Under the pieces are notes generated by a model, which was given only the letters and a program-made list of their open reading frames with translations, did not search any database and was not told the origin of the DNA. 64,000 nucleotides of DNA from Thermoprotei archaeon (GTDB lineage: Archaea; Thermoproteota; Thermoprotei; QMSL01; B3-G16). The DNA lies in the NCBI GenBank assembly GCA_021162845.1, contig JAGGXX010000027.1, positions 1 to 64,000 of the forward strand. Direction: 5' to 3'. Of the stretch, positions 31,238-41,456 are shown piece by piece. Position 1 is the first letter of the stretch; each line of letters starts with the position of its first letter. Position numbers and translations under genes: made by a program.

Positions 31238-33073
31238 TTAAAGTGTATACTCCATATTTAATGCCCAGGTTAGTGTTCCTACATATCGAAAACGTGGAAT
31301 CCGAACATCGTATATGCCTTTAAGGACGTCTATAACAATTTTAAACAATTTCTCAAGAGATGATATGCTATCTCTCCCTTCCATCTCCGCCACTGAAAGG
31401 AATAGCCTAATGAGTTTTAATAAATGTTCACTTTTAATACTTTTCTCATTTAATAATCTGATGAGAGGACGTACATTAATTGAGGGGAGAAGTATTTCAA
31501 AGCCCGGAACTATGCGTACGGGAGGTATTTTGCAGAGAGTCTTTTTCGCTTCTTCAATGTCCCCCTTTTTCACGTAAATAAGTGCACGCTTGAGCGACTT
31601 TATGTCATGCAATATCTCTAATTGAGGCAGGAAAATAGTGATAAATGGCTTATATAATTCTTCATAATATCCGAGTAAGCATGGTAGGTAAAATGCTTGG
31701 TTAATCACTTTAAAAGCCTTCCTAATATCATGCTCTTTTGCGTTCTTTAGATAATTAATTAGCGTTTTTAATTGAAAATCTAGGACATTAGCTTTCAATT
31801 CCCTTAATTTTCTGCGTATGACCTGCAGGTAATATAGGTAATCAAGGCTTTGGCCCTGATACGCCAATGCATCAAGGAGTCTAGACAGTATATGTGATGC
31901 ATCTTGAAGTAGCTTCAGATCTACTTTCTCGAGGGAGTCCTCATTCGTGTGATAGTACTTCAGATAGCTGGGTATGGTGTGTATGCAAAGTGAAGGTATT
32001 CCATGTAAGCCGAACGAGTAGCAATCCGAGTATGAGGTAAGAGGCTCGTACTCGGCATTTACGTCTTGCGTTAATCTCTCCGCTAGGGCCTGTAATTCAT
32101 AACCTGCAACGCTAATTATGGGCCTTCCAGTGCCTAGTACGTCTACGCTTAGAAAGGCATATATCTTATCTATATCGTCATTCGAGAGCCTTTCCTTGAG
32201 ATAACATCTGGAGCCATATATCCAGTACCAAGGGGAGAAGCCAGGTGCACCTGATTCCTCGGCCGTGAAGCTTATCAATTTAATGGTCCTTAAGGGCGGA
32301 GGTCTCTTCCTCAACGCATTAGCCAATTCGATTAGCATAGCTACACCAATTGTGTTATCGACAACGGCCGTAAACCAGCGATCATGATGAGTTCCAACTA
32401 TGATTTCTTCTTCTCGCTTCCCATTAAAGGTGATCGATACGTTGTAGCCCGTAGATCCCTGACGCACCTCGGTCTCGACTATGAGCCGGGCCCTCAGCTC
32501 TTCATGCTCTAATAACCTCTTGAGAAACAAGCCATCTTCTCGCGTAATGGAAATCACTGGTACTGGGGGTGGAGGGGCTGCTGTGAAGCGATAGTCCTTG
32601 GTTCCGGTTATAACGATGCGCCTTAGAAGGCGGCCGAGATATGCATCATAAACCACGACACCGACAGCCCCTCGCTCTACTGCCTTTAGGTATTGATACT
32701 TGACATCGTCTAGCTCATCTTTAAACCATTCCACAAGTACGAGCTTACCTTCAATATCAAGTCCATCTAGCTCACCCTTAAGGCATGTGCCGCCATAGAC
32801 TAATGGAGCTTCTAGGTCTCCTTGAGGCGAATATGGGATAGCTGCAGCTGGGATATCAATGTGTTGTCTTCCGGGGACATATACCTCTAAGGAGGATCCC
32901 TTATCGATCCATGTGAGAACTTCTACTCTCTGTAAGTCTACATCGAGATCTAGCCTTTCAAATTGATCCCGCAAGTATTCAACTAGCTTAAACTCATTGT
33001 CAGAACCCGCTACTATCTCGCCAAATCGGAGAAGTTCCTTAGTCCGCGCGATAAGGGACTGTAGACTAAACAC
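31238..33073 (-). CDS. M28 family zinc metallopeptidase with PA-like insert
   Basis: 611 aa; 'EIIVGTHHDRWFTAVVDNTIGVAMLIELANAL', 'SFTAEESGAPGF', 'HTNEDSLEKVD'. Confidence 0.85.
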   Translation of the reverse strand: MFSLQSLIARTKELLRFGEIVAGSDNEFKLVEYLRDQFERLDLDVDLQRVEVLTWIDKGSSLEVYVPGRQHIDIPAAAIPYSPQGDLEAPLVYGGTCLKGELDGLDIEGKLVLVEWFKDELDDVKYQYLKAVERGAVGVVVYDAYLGRLLRRIVITGTKDYRFTAAPPPPVPVISITREDGLFLKRLLEHEELRARLIVETEVRQGSTGYNVSITFNGKREEEIIVGTHHDRWFTAVVDNTIGVAMLIELANALRKRPPPLRTIKLISFTAEESGAPGFSPWYWIYGSRCYLKERLSNDDIDKIYAFLSVDVLGTGRPIISVAGYELQALAERLTQDVNAEYEPLTSYSDCYSFGLHGIPSLCIHTIPSYLKYYHTNEDSLEKVDLKLLQDASHILSRLLDALAYQGQSLDYLYYLQVIRRKLRELKANVLDFQLKTLINYLKNAKEHDIRKAFKVINQAFYLPCLLGYYEELYKPFITIFLPQLEILHDIKSLKRALIYVKKGDIEEAKKTLCKIPPVRIVPGFEILLPSINVRPLIRLLNEKSIKSEHLLKLIRLFLSVAEMEGRDSISSLEKLFKIVIDVLKGIYDVRIPRFRYVGTLTWALNMEYTL

Positions 33074-33081
33074 GAGAGAGT

Positions 33082-33534
33082 CTATCTTGAACTAGCGCTT
33101 TTAACGATTATTAAGGGTTCGCCATGAAGTTGTCTTAAGGCAGCCTTTACATGTCGCTTAGCCCTCATTATATCGCCTTCCTCTAGCTTCTTCATTGCTT
33201 CGATAAGATGACGTTCGATTACCGTGAGATTTAACGCCACAGGGAAGATCTCAGGCTTGCATCCTAAACTCCTAAGCATGTCCGCTATGACAGGCATAGT
33301 GCGTTCATCGCATAGTAAACAGCTCCAGGTCCGCCTTTCAAACACTAAGCCCAATTCCTTACTCGTCTCCGATAAGGCCTGCATATGCCTGGAGAGCTTC
33401 ATTCTAATAGCCGGTGTACTACCCTCGAAGTCATAGGATACTACATAGAGCATTCGGGGCCTATCCTTATCCATCTCCTTTAGCAGCCTTCCCCTATAGA
33501 TGCTCCTTAAGCTTCGTCGCCCCATTCCAAGCAC
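33082..33534 (-). CDS. Hypothetical protein
   Basis: 150-aa ORF directly upstream of and co-oriented with the M28 gene; no family recognised. Confidence 0.6.
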   Translation of the reverse strand: MLGMGRRSLRSIYRGRLLKEMDKDRPRMLYVVSYDFEGSTPAIRMKLSRHMQALSETSKELGLVFERRTWSCLLCDERTMPVIADMLRSLGCKPEIFPVALNLTVIERHLIEAMKKLEEGDIMRAKRHVKAALRQLHGEPLIIVKSASSR

Positions 33535-33765
33535 CTTAAATTCGATAGAGAAATTTGATTTATTTAAACATTACCTTTCTTAGCCAGATGATGAAGTTCC
33601 TCGACCTACATGTTTAGAGGACATAGGAGCATGCATGACGTTACATGTGAAACGACAAATTACATTATAAAGCCCTTAAGAACCTGCCAAAGATGATATT
33701 AAGGTAACCTAGAAAAAGCCCAGAAAGGATTATGAAATCTTTTCTTCAAGGAGGAGCCTTACGGC

Positions 33766-34080
33766 TTATTCCTCCTTGACCTCCACTATCTTGCCATATC
33801 GCCCAACATTAAGCCTAGGCGATCCCCTAAATGTGCTCACGAAGCCGTTCAGTAACCTGTAATTACCGTTCACCTTGACCTTGCCTATATCGTCATCCCA
33901 TAGCGTCAGCACTATCGTTCCTGTGTCGTCACCCACAAGTAGCTCAGCAACTCTATGCCTGGAGAAGTCACGACGTGAGTAAACCTCGCGCTCTGACATC
34001 TTCTTTAGGACTTTGAACTGAACGTTCACTCTCCTGGAACCGGGCCTTAGGCTATCTATATTCACATATCGCTCTCCCAT
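33766..34080 (-). CDS. Crenarchaeal-type single-stranded DNA-binding protein (single OB fold)
   Basis: 104 aa; 'LRPGSRRVNVQFKVLKK...ELLVGDDTGTIVLTLWDDDIGKV...RLLNGFVSTFRGSPRLNVGRYGKI'. Confidence 0.82.
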   Translation of the reverse strand: MGERYVNIDSLRPGSRRVNVQFKVLKKMSEREVYSRRDFSRHRVAELLVGDDTGTIVLTLWDDDIGKVKVNGNYRLLNGFVSTFRGSPRLNVGRYGKIVEVKEE

Positions 34081-34221
34081 ACATACACCATTTACTACTT
34101 ACTTCCACAGCCCTCTATGGCTGTAGCAGGGGCTACTTTGGCGTGGAAGCTAATTAAAGTTTTCGTTCCCAATTTAAAGCTAATAAATGGGTCATTGAAG
34201 AGACCTACACGGTAATGCTTT

Positions 34222-35421
34222 ATGGATGAGCTAGCACTTCGAGGAGGCAAACCCGTTAGGGATAAACCCTTACCCCCCATGTATCCGGGAGCGATGTTTA
34301 TAGACGAAGATGAGGAGGAATCCGTACTAGAGGTACTGAGGAGTAAATCGCTCTTCAGATACTATGGACCTAATCTCTTGGGCAAGGTCGATGAGTTCGA
34401 GAGAAGATTTGCGGAATACATGAACGTTAGGTATTCCCTAGGGGTAACCTCCGGCACAGCCGCCCTTTACGTAGCTTTAAGAGCGATAGGAGTGGGTCCT
34501 GGTGACGAGGTCATAGTACCAGCCTATACCTGGATATCCACACCCGCCGTAGTAGCGGCGGTGGGGGCTACGCCGGTAGTAGCTGGAATAGACGACTCCC
34601 TGTTATTAGACCCTGAAGATCTAGAGGAGAAGATAACTGATAAGACGAAGGCCGTGATCCCCGTTCACATGAGGGGAAGTCCCTGTGATATGGAAAACAT
34701 AATGAGGATCGCCGAGGAATACGGACTTAAGGTAGTAGAAGATACGGCTCAGGCCTGTGGGGGCACGTACAAGGAGAGGAAACTCGGATCTATAGGCGAT
34801 ATCGGGGCTTTCAGCTTTCAACTGAATAAAATAATAACCTCTGGTGAGGGCGGTGCCATTATAACTAATGACGAGGAGATCTATAAAAGGGCTGTAGCAG
34901 CCCACGATGTAGCGGCCTACTATAGGAGGCCGGGCTATATACCTCCATTATTGGGACTGAACTTTAGGATGAATGAAATTACAGCCGCGATCTTACTTGA
35001 GCAATTGAAGAAGATAGACCGTATAATAAGTATCATGAGGAAACGTAAAAGGGAGATAATAGCGGGGATAGCGGATCTAGGTTTAGAGTTGAAGAAAGAA
35101 AATGACCCAGAGGGAGATGCAGGAGTCTGCGTGATATTCTACTTACCTAACGCTGAAAAAGCACGTCTAGTTGCTAAGGCCTTAAATGCGGAGAACATAA
35201 ACGCTCATGTGCTTTATAGGCCGGACGCCATCGACGGACACATATGTAGATACTGGCTACCCTTGCTAGACAAGAAGCTGAAATACGATAGGAAGACCTT
35301 TGAAAGGGCATTAGATCTACTGGGAAGAGCGGTACACATTGACGTGAGCCCTCTTCTTACGGAAGAAGACGTCGAGACCATAATTAAAGGGATAAGGAAG
35401 GTGACTAAGGCATTACTATAG
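34222..35421 (+). CDS. DegT/DnrJ/EryC1/StrS family PLP aminotransferase
   Basis: 399 aa; 'GTAALYVALRAIGVGPGDEVIVPAYTWISTPAVVAAVGATPV', 'VVEDTAQACGGTYKERKLGSIGDIGAFSFQLNKIITSGEGG'. Confidence 0.92.
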   Translation: MDELALRGGKPVRDKPLPPMYPGAMFIDEDEEESVLEVLRSKSLFRYYGPNLLGKVDEFERRFAEYMNVRYSLGVTSGTAALYVALRAIGVGPGDEVIVPAYTWISTPAVVAAVGATPVVAGIDDSLLLDPEDLEEKITDKTKAVIPVHMRGSPCDMENIMRIAEEYGLKVVEDTAQACGGTYKERKLGSIGDIGAFSFQLNKIITSGEGGAIITNDEEIYKRAVAAHDVAAYYRRPGYIPPLLGLNFRMNEITAAILLEQLKKIDRIISIMRKRKREIIAGIADLGLELKKENDPEGDAGVCVIFYLPNAEKARLVAKALNAENINAHVLYRPDAIDGHICRYWLPLLDKKLKYDRKTFERALDLLGRAVHIDVSPLLTEEDVETIIKGIRKVTKALL

Positions 35422-35423
35422 AC

Positions 35424-36452
35424 TTAGGCATCCTCCCATTTAAGTATGATACCTAACACTTCATTTTTTGCCTTAATCAGCTTCTCGTAGGCCTCAGGCG
35501 CCCTTCTATAGCTCATCCTAAGGCTTATGAGCTCATTTACGTTTATCCTCCTTGAGGCTATGAGCCTTAACGCGAGAAGGCAATCGTCATGTTTCGTCCA
35601 GAACAGCTTATGAGATTCATGTGTAGGCCTCGCTGAATTATGCGCTCCTATGATAAATAGTCCTTTACGATGTACCTCTGAGTAAAAGTTAATGGTGTTT
35701 GATCCCCTAGTGCTTCCAAGTAGGATCACCCTACCACATGTACCAGCTAGCTTGAAGGCTATGGGAATGCACTCTGGATTGCCCGTAGCTTCAATGACTA
35801 CATCGACTCCCTTGCCCTCAGTTAGCTTCATGACCTCTGAAATTAAATCGTCTCTTCGGGGATTGATCACATAATCCGCTCCTAGCCTTTTAGCTACATC
35901 AAGCCTATAGTCGTAGAGGTCAACTCCTATCAGAGGAATAGCGCCATTAAGCCTTGATAGTTGTAAGGCCAGCTGGCCTACAAGTCCTAAACCAAGTACG
36001 AGGACGGATTCCCCGATCCCTAATAAAGCTCTTCTGACGCCTTGAAGTGCTATGGAGATCAGATTAAAGAAGGAGGCCTCATCAAATGATATCCCCTTGG
36101 GAATTTTATACGCCAAGGTATCCTTCATTACGACTACACTCGCGTGCTGTGCAGACGAGACGACCCTATCCCCCTTTTTAAGGCCTTTTACCCCCTCTCC
36201 AACGTCGATTACAATACCGGCATTAGAATAACCTGGATATTGGGGGAAGTGCTTAGGGGTATTAGGCAAAGCTTGGAGGAATGCGGTCTCCGTGCCAGGG
36301 CTTATGAGGGAACTTATGGTCCTTATCAGGACTTCTCCGGGGCCCGGAGGGGATATTTCGAACTCCTCGATTTCAACCATATTAGGCTTCCTAAAGACTA
36401 CCCTCTTACCTACATGAGCCAAGGCATTCACCGGTGGCGTTTTCTCCCACAT
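35424..36452 (-). CDS. Zinc-binding-type medium-chain dehydrogenase
   Basis: 342 aa; 'PGPGEVLIRTISSLISPGTE', 'VLVLGLGLVGQLALQLSRLNGA', 'VDVVIEATGNPECI'. Confidence 0.83.
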   Translation of the reverse strand: MWEKTPPVNALAHVGKRVVFRKPNMVEIEEFEISPPGPGEVLIRTISSLISPGTETAFLQALPNTPKHFPQYPGYSNAGIVIDVGEGVKGLKKGDRVVSSAQHASVVVMKDTLAYKIPKGISFDEASFFNLISIALQGVRRALLGIGESVLVLGLGLVGQLALQLSRLNGAIPLIGVDLYDYRLDVAKRLGADYVINPRRDDLISEVMKLTEGKGVDVVIEATGNPECIPIAFKLAGTCGRVILLGSTRGSNTINFYSEVHRKGLFIIGAHNSARPTHESHKLFWTKHDDCLLALRLIASRRINVNELISLRMSYRRAPEAYEKLIKAKNEVLGIILKWEDA

Positions 36453-36504
36453 TTCTATCCCTTGGCATCATCTTATATAAGGGGCTAGCTTAGATGAAAA
36501 CACA

Positions 36505-37263
36505 ATGATTGATCCTCTAAGCCTTACTGAACATGTGAAGAAGATGGTAGTTAAGGTTGATGACGTCGAGAAGCGGGCTTACTTCAGGTTCCGTGGAGGA
36601 CGTTGGTATGGGGGTATAGCCACGGCCGATTGTATAGGGTGTAACTTGAGGTGCGTCTTCTGCTGGAGTTGGTACTTTAGGGATAACGCTAAGAAAGGTA
36701 GGTTCTACTCACCCGTTCAGGTTTACCACAAGCTGGTCAACATCGTCAAGAGAAGGAATTATTCCCAAGTTAGGATTAGCGGAGGAGAGCCTACCATAAG
36801 TAGAAAACATCTCTTAGAGGTGATAGACCTTTTTGATAGGGACGGAATCCTCTTCATACTAGAGACCAATGGCATACTAATAGGATATGATAAAAGCTAT
36901 GCTAAGGAGTTAAGTCGATTTGACAACCTTCACGTAAGGGTTTCGATAAAGGGAACGACCGCCGAGGAGTTCAATAAGCTTACTAACGCTAGCCCTGAGG
37001 CCTTTTCCATGCAGTTAAAAGCCCTTGAGAATTTGCTCGATGAAGGCGTCTCAGTACATCCCTCCATAATGCTCAGCTTCAGTGATGAAAGAGGTGTGAG
37101 GAATATAATTGAGCGACTAAGGGATATAGACGAGGGGTTAATTAAGGAGATCGAGGAGGAGTATGTATTCCTATATCCTCATGTGGCTAGGCGGCTACGG
37201 GAAGCGGGCATCTGGCCCAAGAGGGCTTATTATCCGGATAGGATACCAAGGGAGCTGATATGA
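36505..37263 (+). CDS. Radical SAM protein
   Basis: 252 aa; 'CIGCNLRCVFCWSW' (CxxxCxxC variant), 'VRISGGEPTISRKHLLEVI'. Confidence 0.88.
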   Translation: MIDPLSLTEHVKKMVVKVDDVEKRAYFRFRGGRWYGGIATADCIGCNLRCVFCWSWYFRDNAKKGRFYSPVQVYHKLVNIVKRRNYSQVRISGGEPTISRKHLLEVIDLFDRDGILFILETNGILIGYDKSYAKELSRFDNLHVRVSIKGTTAEEFNKLTNASPEAFSMQLKALENLLDEGVSVHPSIMLSFSDERGVRNIIERLRDIDEGLIKEIEEEYVFLYPHVARRLREAGIWPKRAYYPDRIPRELI

Positions 37264-37264
37264 G

Positions 37265-38056
37265 ATGTCGCCGAGCACTAGCATCAAGGAGGAAATAGCT
37301 TCAAAGCTTGGATTACCTTATGAGATCAGCGCTAGAGTAGGAACCGAGATAGTGAACATAGCTATCCCCTCAGGGAGAAGGGGGTTAGTAGTTATCGAGA
37401 TCATCTCCCCAGAGTTAAGAGGGGGATGGGGAAGGGGAATCCTTGGCACGGACGAAGAGGTCGCAGAGAAGATAATAGAGATGGATGAAAAATTCGAGAG
37501 GATAAAGAGGCTTAAGGGACCTATAGCTTGCGTAGGCGTAATGAAGGAACTTGACGAGTGTTTAGTGGACTTTCTTGAGGAGGTAGCGTATGCCGATGAG
37601 ATCCTATTTTACGGTGTTGATGATATATCGGGTAAGGTACGCGAGATAGCTACTGATCCCTGGTATCCAACATTCGTCATAACCCGAGTAAGGGGTATTG
37701 AGATACTAGGTATCGCTCCTCTAGGGACATACTTGAAGGATAGTAAGTTGCGTAGAGAGCCAAGGGCAAGGGGCCTCATAGGGATTGATCCTATGACGGA
37801 AAATACCATAGTGATCAATATAGAGGCCATTATAAACATGATAGTAAGAGCTACGAAGATCGAATTACGTGAGGTTAAGAGGAGAGAGCTTATCGAGCTA
37901 TTGAGAGATCCACACGTAAGGCAGGACGTTAGGAAGTGGAGTGTTGAAAGACCCGAGGAGGTTAAAAGGCTATTAAGTGAAGTAAGGCAATGTAAAGTTA
38001 GATCTGATATCCTTACTGCCTTAAGGGGGGCGCTGGGATTAAACGCCGACGTATAG
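37265..38056 (+). CDS. Conserved-looking hypothetical protein, coupled to radical SAM gene
   Basis: 263-aa ORF starting immediately after 37263; good codon structure; no family recognised. Confidence 0.7.
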   Translation: MSPSTSIKEEIASKLGLPYEISARVGTEIVNIAIPSGRRGLVVIEIISPELRGGWGRGILGTDEEVAEKIIEMDEKFERIKRLKGPIACVGVMKELDECLVDFLEEVAYADEILFYGVDDISGKVREIATDPWYPTFVITRVRGIEILGIAPLGTYLKDSKLRREPRARGLIGIDPMTENTIVINIEAIINMIVRATKIELREVKRRELIELLRDPHVRQDVRKWSVERPEEVKRLLSEVRQCKVRSDILTALRGALGLNADV

Positions 38057-38127
38057 ATAAGCTCATTAGACAACGACTCGCTTCATTATATCTCAGGTTC
38101 ATTCATCAGCTTTTCGCGGATAGAGTA

Positions 38128-38715
38128 GTGGAGATGCAGGGCATTAAGCTGATCCTACTGCACGACGTGTTCTGCCCCATATATACCGTGAGTAGCGGTT
38201 TAACGGCCCGTGTTGTGAGGGCTGAGGCGAAGCGAGGCGAACGAGTATTAGACCTAGGGACCGGAAGCGGCTTACAGGCAATAATAGCCGCTCTCAACGG
38301 CGCGAGGGTCATAGCTACGGACATAAATCCTCAGGCACTAAGGTGTGCGAGGATTAACGCCTTAATCAACGGTGTAGGGGATCGGGTAACATTCAAGCTA
38401 GGTGACCTCTTCGACCCCGTAGAGGGGAAAAGTTTCAACCTAATAGTGTTCACACCACCTTATCTCTGGGGATTGCCAAGAAATATAAGGGAAAGGGGAT
38501 GGTTTTACGGTGAAGGAGGACTCTTACTGAAATTCCTCTCAGAGGCTAAGGAGTACTTGAGGCCGGGGGGAAGGATATTGTTGACGTACTCTACCATAGC
38601 TGATGAATCGCTGCTTAAGCATGGCCTTAGACTTTATGGCTGGCACTCAACGATCATGGCCTCTCGTAACACACCCCTTGAGCGCATTTATGTGCTTAAA
38701 CTTATTCGGAGGTGA
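38128..38715 (+). CDS. SAM-dependent methyltransferase (HemK/PrmC-like)
   Basis: 195 aa; 'VLDLGTGSGLQAIIAALNGARVIATDINPQALRCARINALING', 'FTPPYL' (NPPY-like). Confidence 0.82.
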   Translation: MEMQGIKLILLHDVFCPIYTVSSGLTARVVRAEAKRGERVLDLGTGSGLQAIIAALNGARVIATDINPQALRCARINALINGVGDRVTFKLGDLFDPVEGKSFNLIVFTPPYLWGLPRNIRERGWFYGEGGLLLKFLSEAKEYLRPGGRILLTYSTIADESLLKHGLRLYGWHSTIMASRNTPLERIYVLKLIRR

Positions 38716-38719
38716 CCTC

Positions 38720-39421
38720 ATGTCCAAGAGAGTCGTCAAGGGTGTAGCTATAGCTAAAGGCATAGAGGAACCGATAGAAGCAGCCAAGGGGTTATTAAGG
38801 AGGCTAGGGTTAAAGGGCGATCGGATAGGACGGGCATGCCTCGTTTGGATACCCTTCATGCTGATATCTTATGAGGACAAGAATATGAAGCAGAGACAGC
38901 TCTGCATAGATTCCTTTTTTATAAATAAATTAGCTAGTAGGCTTAATGTGGTGTTCTTGATAAGGAACAGTATGTTAAGATATGGGGTTTGCGAACTCAG
39001 GGTAAGCGAATGGGAGATATTGCCCCTAGAGTACCTGCGACCTGAAGAGGTGCTAGAGATCATAAAGGAAGCATATATGGAGGCGGAAAGATATTACGTT
39101 GAATTGAGGAAGCGCATGAAATTTGGTACGAACTTTTACCCTGAGCTAGTCCGTAGGCTGCGCAACTTACTTTTCATTAAGGATCTCCTCGGGATCATAG
39201 GGCGCATTGAACACGTCCGTAACATAGCGCTTAAGGACTACGTATATTATCCTGAGGTCCTAGTGGAGGTCGGACGCAAGGATATGAAGCCTTTAATGAT
39301 CAGCATGGGCGGTGAAGTGAAGATAGATAGCGTTTATTCATGGCTTATAGAGAAGGATCCACTATTTGAGAAATGGGTCATGACCCTTATCAATCACTAT
39401 CATAGAGATGACAGGCTATGA
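38720..39421 (+). CDS. Hypothetical protein (start trimmed to MSKRVVKG at 38720)
   Basis: ORF follows the methyltransferase; the 38603 start in the track would overlap it by over 100 bp. Confidence 0.65.
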   Translation: MSKRVVKGVAIAKGIEEPIEAAKGLLRRLGLKGDRIGRACLVWIPFMLISYEDKNMKQRQLCIDSFFINKLASRLNVVFLIRNSMLRYGVCELRVSEWEILPLEYLRPEEVLEIIKEAYMEAERYYVELRKRMKFGTNFYPELVRRLRNLLFIKDLLGIIGRIEHVRNIALKDYVYYPEVLVEVGRKDMKPLMISMGGEVKIDSVYSWLIEKDPLFEKWVMTLINHYHRDDRL

Positions 39422-40382
39422 AATGACCGGGCTCTATCTCCTTAAATTCAGGTTCCTCCTTCTGACATATGGGCTTCGCGAAAGGACATCGAGGATGGAA
39501 CCTGCAACCTGGTGGTATATTTATCGGACTGGGTATCTCTCCCTTTATCGGTATCTCACCTATCTTAATCTCCGGATCAGGTACGGGCACGGCCGCTAAC
39601 AGGGCCCTCGTGTATGGATGTAGGGGACTTTCCATTATGTCGTCTATGTCGCCTAATTCCACTATCTTGCCTAAGTACATTATCGCGATCCTATCACACA
39701 CATATCTAGCAGTGGCGAGGTCGTGCGTTATATATAGGTAGGTAAGACCGTATTGCTCCTTAAGATTGAGCATTAGGTTAAGCATCTCAGCCCTTATGGA
39801 CATATCGAGCATGGATATCGGCTCATCAGCTACTATGAACTTAGGCCTCAGCACTAGGGCCCTAGCTATAGCTACCCTCTGCCTTTGACCACCGGAGAGC
39901 TCATGAGGATAACGGTAGAGGAACTCCTCAGGGGGTATTAGTTGAACTGACTCGAGGATCTTGCAGATTATCTCAAGGCGTTCCTCTTCATTCTCCCCTA
40001 TACCGTGAACCCTTAGGGGTTCCGCAATTATATCATAGATGGTCATCCTAGGGTTCAGTGACTCGTAGGGATCCTGAAATATTATCTGCATACGCCTGCG
40101 GTATGGCTTAAGCTCTCTGGAGCTCAGCTTTGTTATATTGGTCCCCTCAAAATATATCTCACCCTCTGTCGGCTCAATGAGCCTGAGTATTAGCCTGCCA
40201 GTAGTCGTTTTACCACTTCCGCTCTCGCCAGCTAATCCGAATATCTCGCCTTTGCGGATTTCAAATGTAATGCCGTCAACCGCACGTACATAGAGCTCGC
40301 GACCAAAAAGAGAAGAGAAGAAGCCCTTCCTAAGCGGGAACCATTTCTTAAGATTAACCACTCTCACTAAGGCCTCGGGCAT
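39390..40382 (-). CDS. Oligopeptide/sugar ABC transporter ATP-binding protein (OppF/DppF type)
   Basis: 330 aa; 'GESGSGKTTTGRLILRL', 'LSGGQRQRVAIARAL', C-terminal oligo_HPY 'GCRFHPRCPFA'. Confidence 0.93.
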   Translation of the reverse strand: MPEALVRVVNLKKWFPLRKGFFSSLFGRELYVRAVDGITFEIRKGEIFGLAGESGSGKTTTGRLILRLIEPTEGEIYFEGTNITKLSSRELKPYRRRMQIIFQDPYESLNPRMTIYDIIAEPLRVHGIGENEEERLEIICKILESVQLIPPEEFLYRYPHELSGGQRQRVAIARALVLRPKFIVADEPISMLDMSIRAEMLNLMLNLKEQYGLTYLYITHDLATARYVCDRIAIMYLGKIVELGDIDDIMESPLHPYTRALLAAVPVPDPEIKIGEIPIKGEIPSPINIPPGCRFHPRCPFAKPICQKEEPEFKEIEPGHFIACHLYDSD

Positions 40383-41359
40383 TATGCGCTCCCCTCTTCA
40401 ATCTTATGACAGACCACGTATCGATCCCTTCCAAGTCTAACGAGGGGTGGTGGCTCTTGCCTGCATATCTCATCAGCGTAAGGACATCTAGGATGGAAAG
40501 GACACCCGCTTGGAGGGTTAAGCAGATCAGGTGGCGTGCCTGGAATAGACCGTAACTTCTTCTTGGGACCTCGTATGCTAGGTATCGCCGCGATTAAGCC
40601 TTGCGTGTAGGGATGCAGAGGATTCTTGAAGATGTCATACGCGCTACCGTACTCCATGATCTTTCCAGCGTACATTATCGCGACCTTATCACAGATCTCA
40701 GATATTATGGATAGATCATGAGTTATCAGAATTAAGCTGAGGTTTAGCTTAGCCCTAAGATCCTTAAGGAGCTTCAATATCTGAGCCTGCACTATGACGT
40801 CAAGAGCGGTTGTTGGCTCATCAGCTATCACTATATCGGGATTACAGGCTAGTGCCATCGCGATCATGACTCGTTGCTTCATCCCCCCACTAAATTCATG
40901 AGGATAATTGTCGGCTCTTGAAGGAGGTATTCCAACGAGTTTAAGTAGTTCCCTAGCCCTCCTATGCGCTTCTTCCTTGGTGACGTCTTCGTGTAATAGT
41001 ATTGCCTCGGCTATCTGGTCTCCAACCCTGAAGACCGGATTTAGGGCGTTCATAGCTCCCTGAAAGACTATTGAGATACGCTTCCAGCGTATCTCCTTCC
41101 TAAGAGTTTCCTCGTTCATTTTAAGGATATCCCTTTCCTCGAGTAATACGGACCCGTCGATTATGCGGGCATTAGAGGGCAAAATCCTTAGCAACGTTAA
41201 AGCCAGGCTACTCTTACCACAACCGCTCTCACCGGCTATGCCTAGCGTTTCACCCTTACCCAGGTTAAATGAAACTCCATCGACCGCCTTAACGAAACCT
41301 CGTCCTACTTGATAATACATCCGCAGGCTCTCTACGCTTAGTAAAGGCATGTGATGCAC
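40382..41359 (-). CDS. Oligopeptide/sugar ABC transporter ATP-binding protein (OppD/DppD type)
   Basis: 325 aa; 'GESGCGKSSLALTLLRI', 'FSGGMKQRVMIAMALACNPDIVIADEPTTALDV', 'GCPFHPRCPYA'. Confidence 0.93.
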   Translation of the reverse strand: MHHMPLLSVESLRMYYQVGRGFVKAVDGVSFNLGKGETLGIAGESGCGKSSLALTLLRILPSNARIIDGSVLLEERDILKMNEETLRKEIRWKRISIVFQGAMNALNPVFRVGDQIAEAILLHEDVTKEEAHRRARELLKLVGIPPSRADNYPHEFSGGMKQRVMIAMALACNPDIVIADEPTTALDVIVQAQILKLLKDLRAKLNLSLILITHDLSIISEICDKVAIMYAGKIMEYGSAYDIFKNPLHPYTQGLIAAIPSIRGPKKKLRSIPGTPPDLLNPPSGCPFHPRCPYADEICRQEPPPLVRLGRDRYVVCHKIEEGSA

Positions 41360-41456
41360 CTCTTGTGATCAGCGAACATCCACTACCCTATTAATGGGCT
41401 CTCCTAGCAATTAAATATGGAGTATATTTAAATCTTATTTCTCAAGGGAGGAGCCC

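Noticed and set aside
33082-33534. Cas2-like reading of 'MLYVVSYDFEGSTPAIRMKLSRHM'
   Set aside because: Only a weak resemblance to a ferredoxin-fold start; no cas genes or CRISPR repeats nearby
38603-38719. Upstream start for the 272-aa ORF
   Set aside because: It would overlap the methyltransferase gene; an ATG at 38720 right after its stop is more likely
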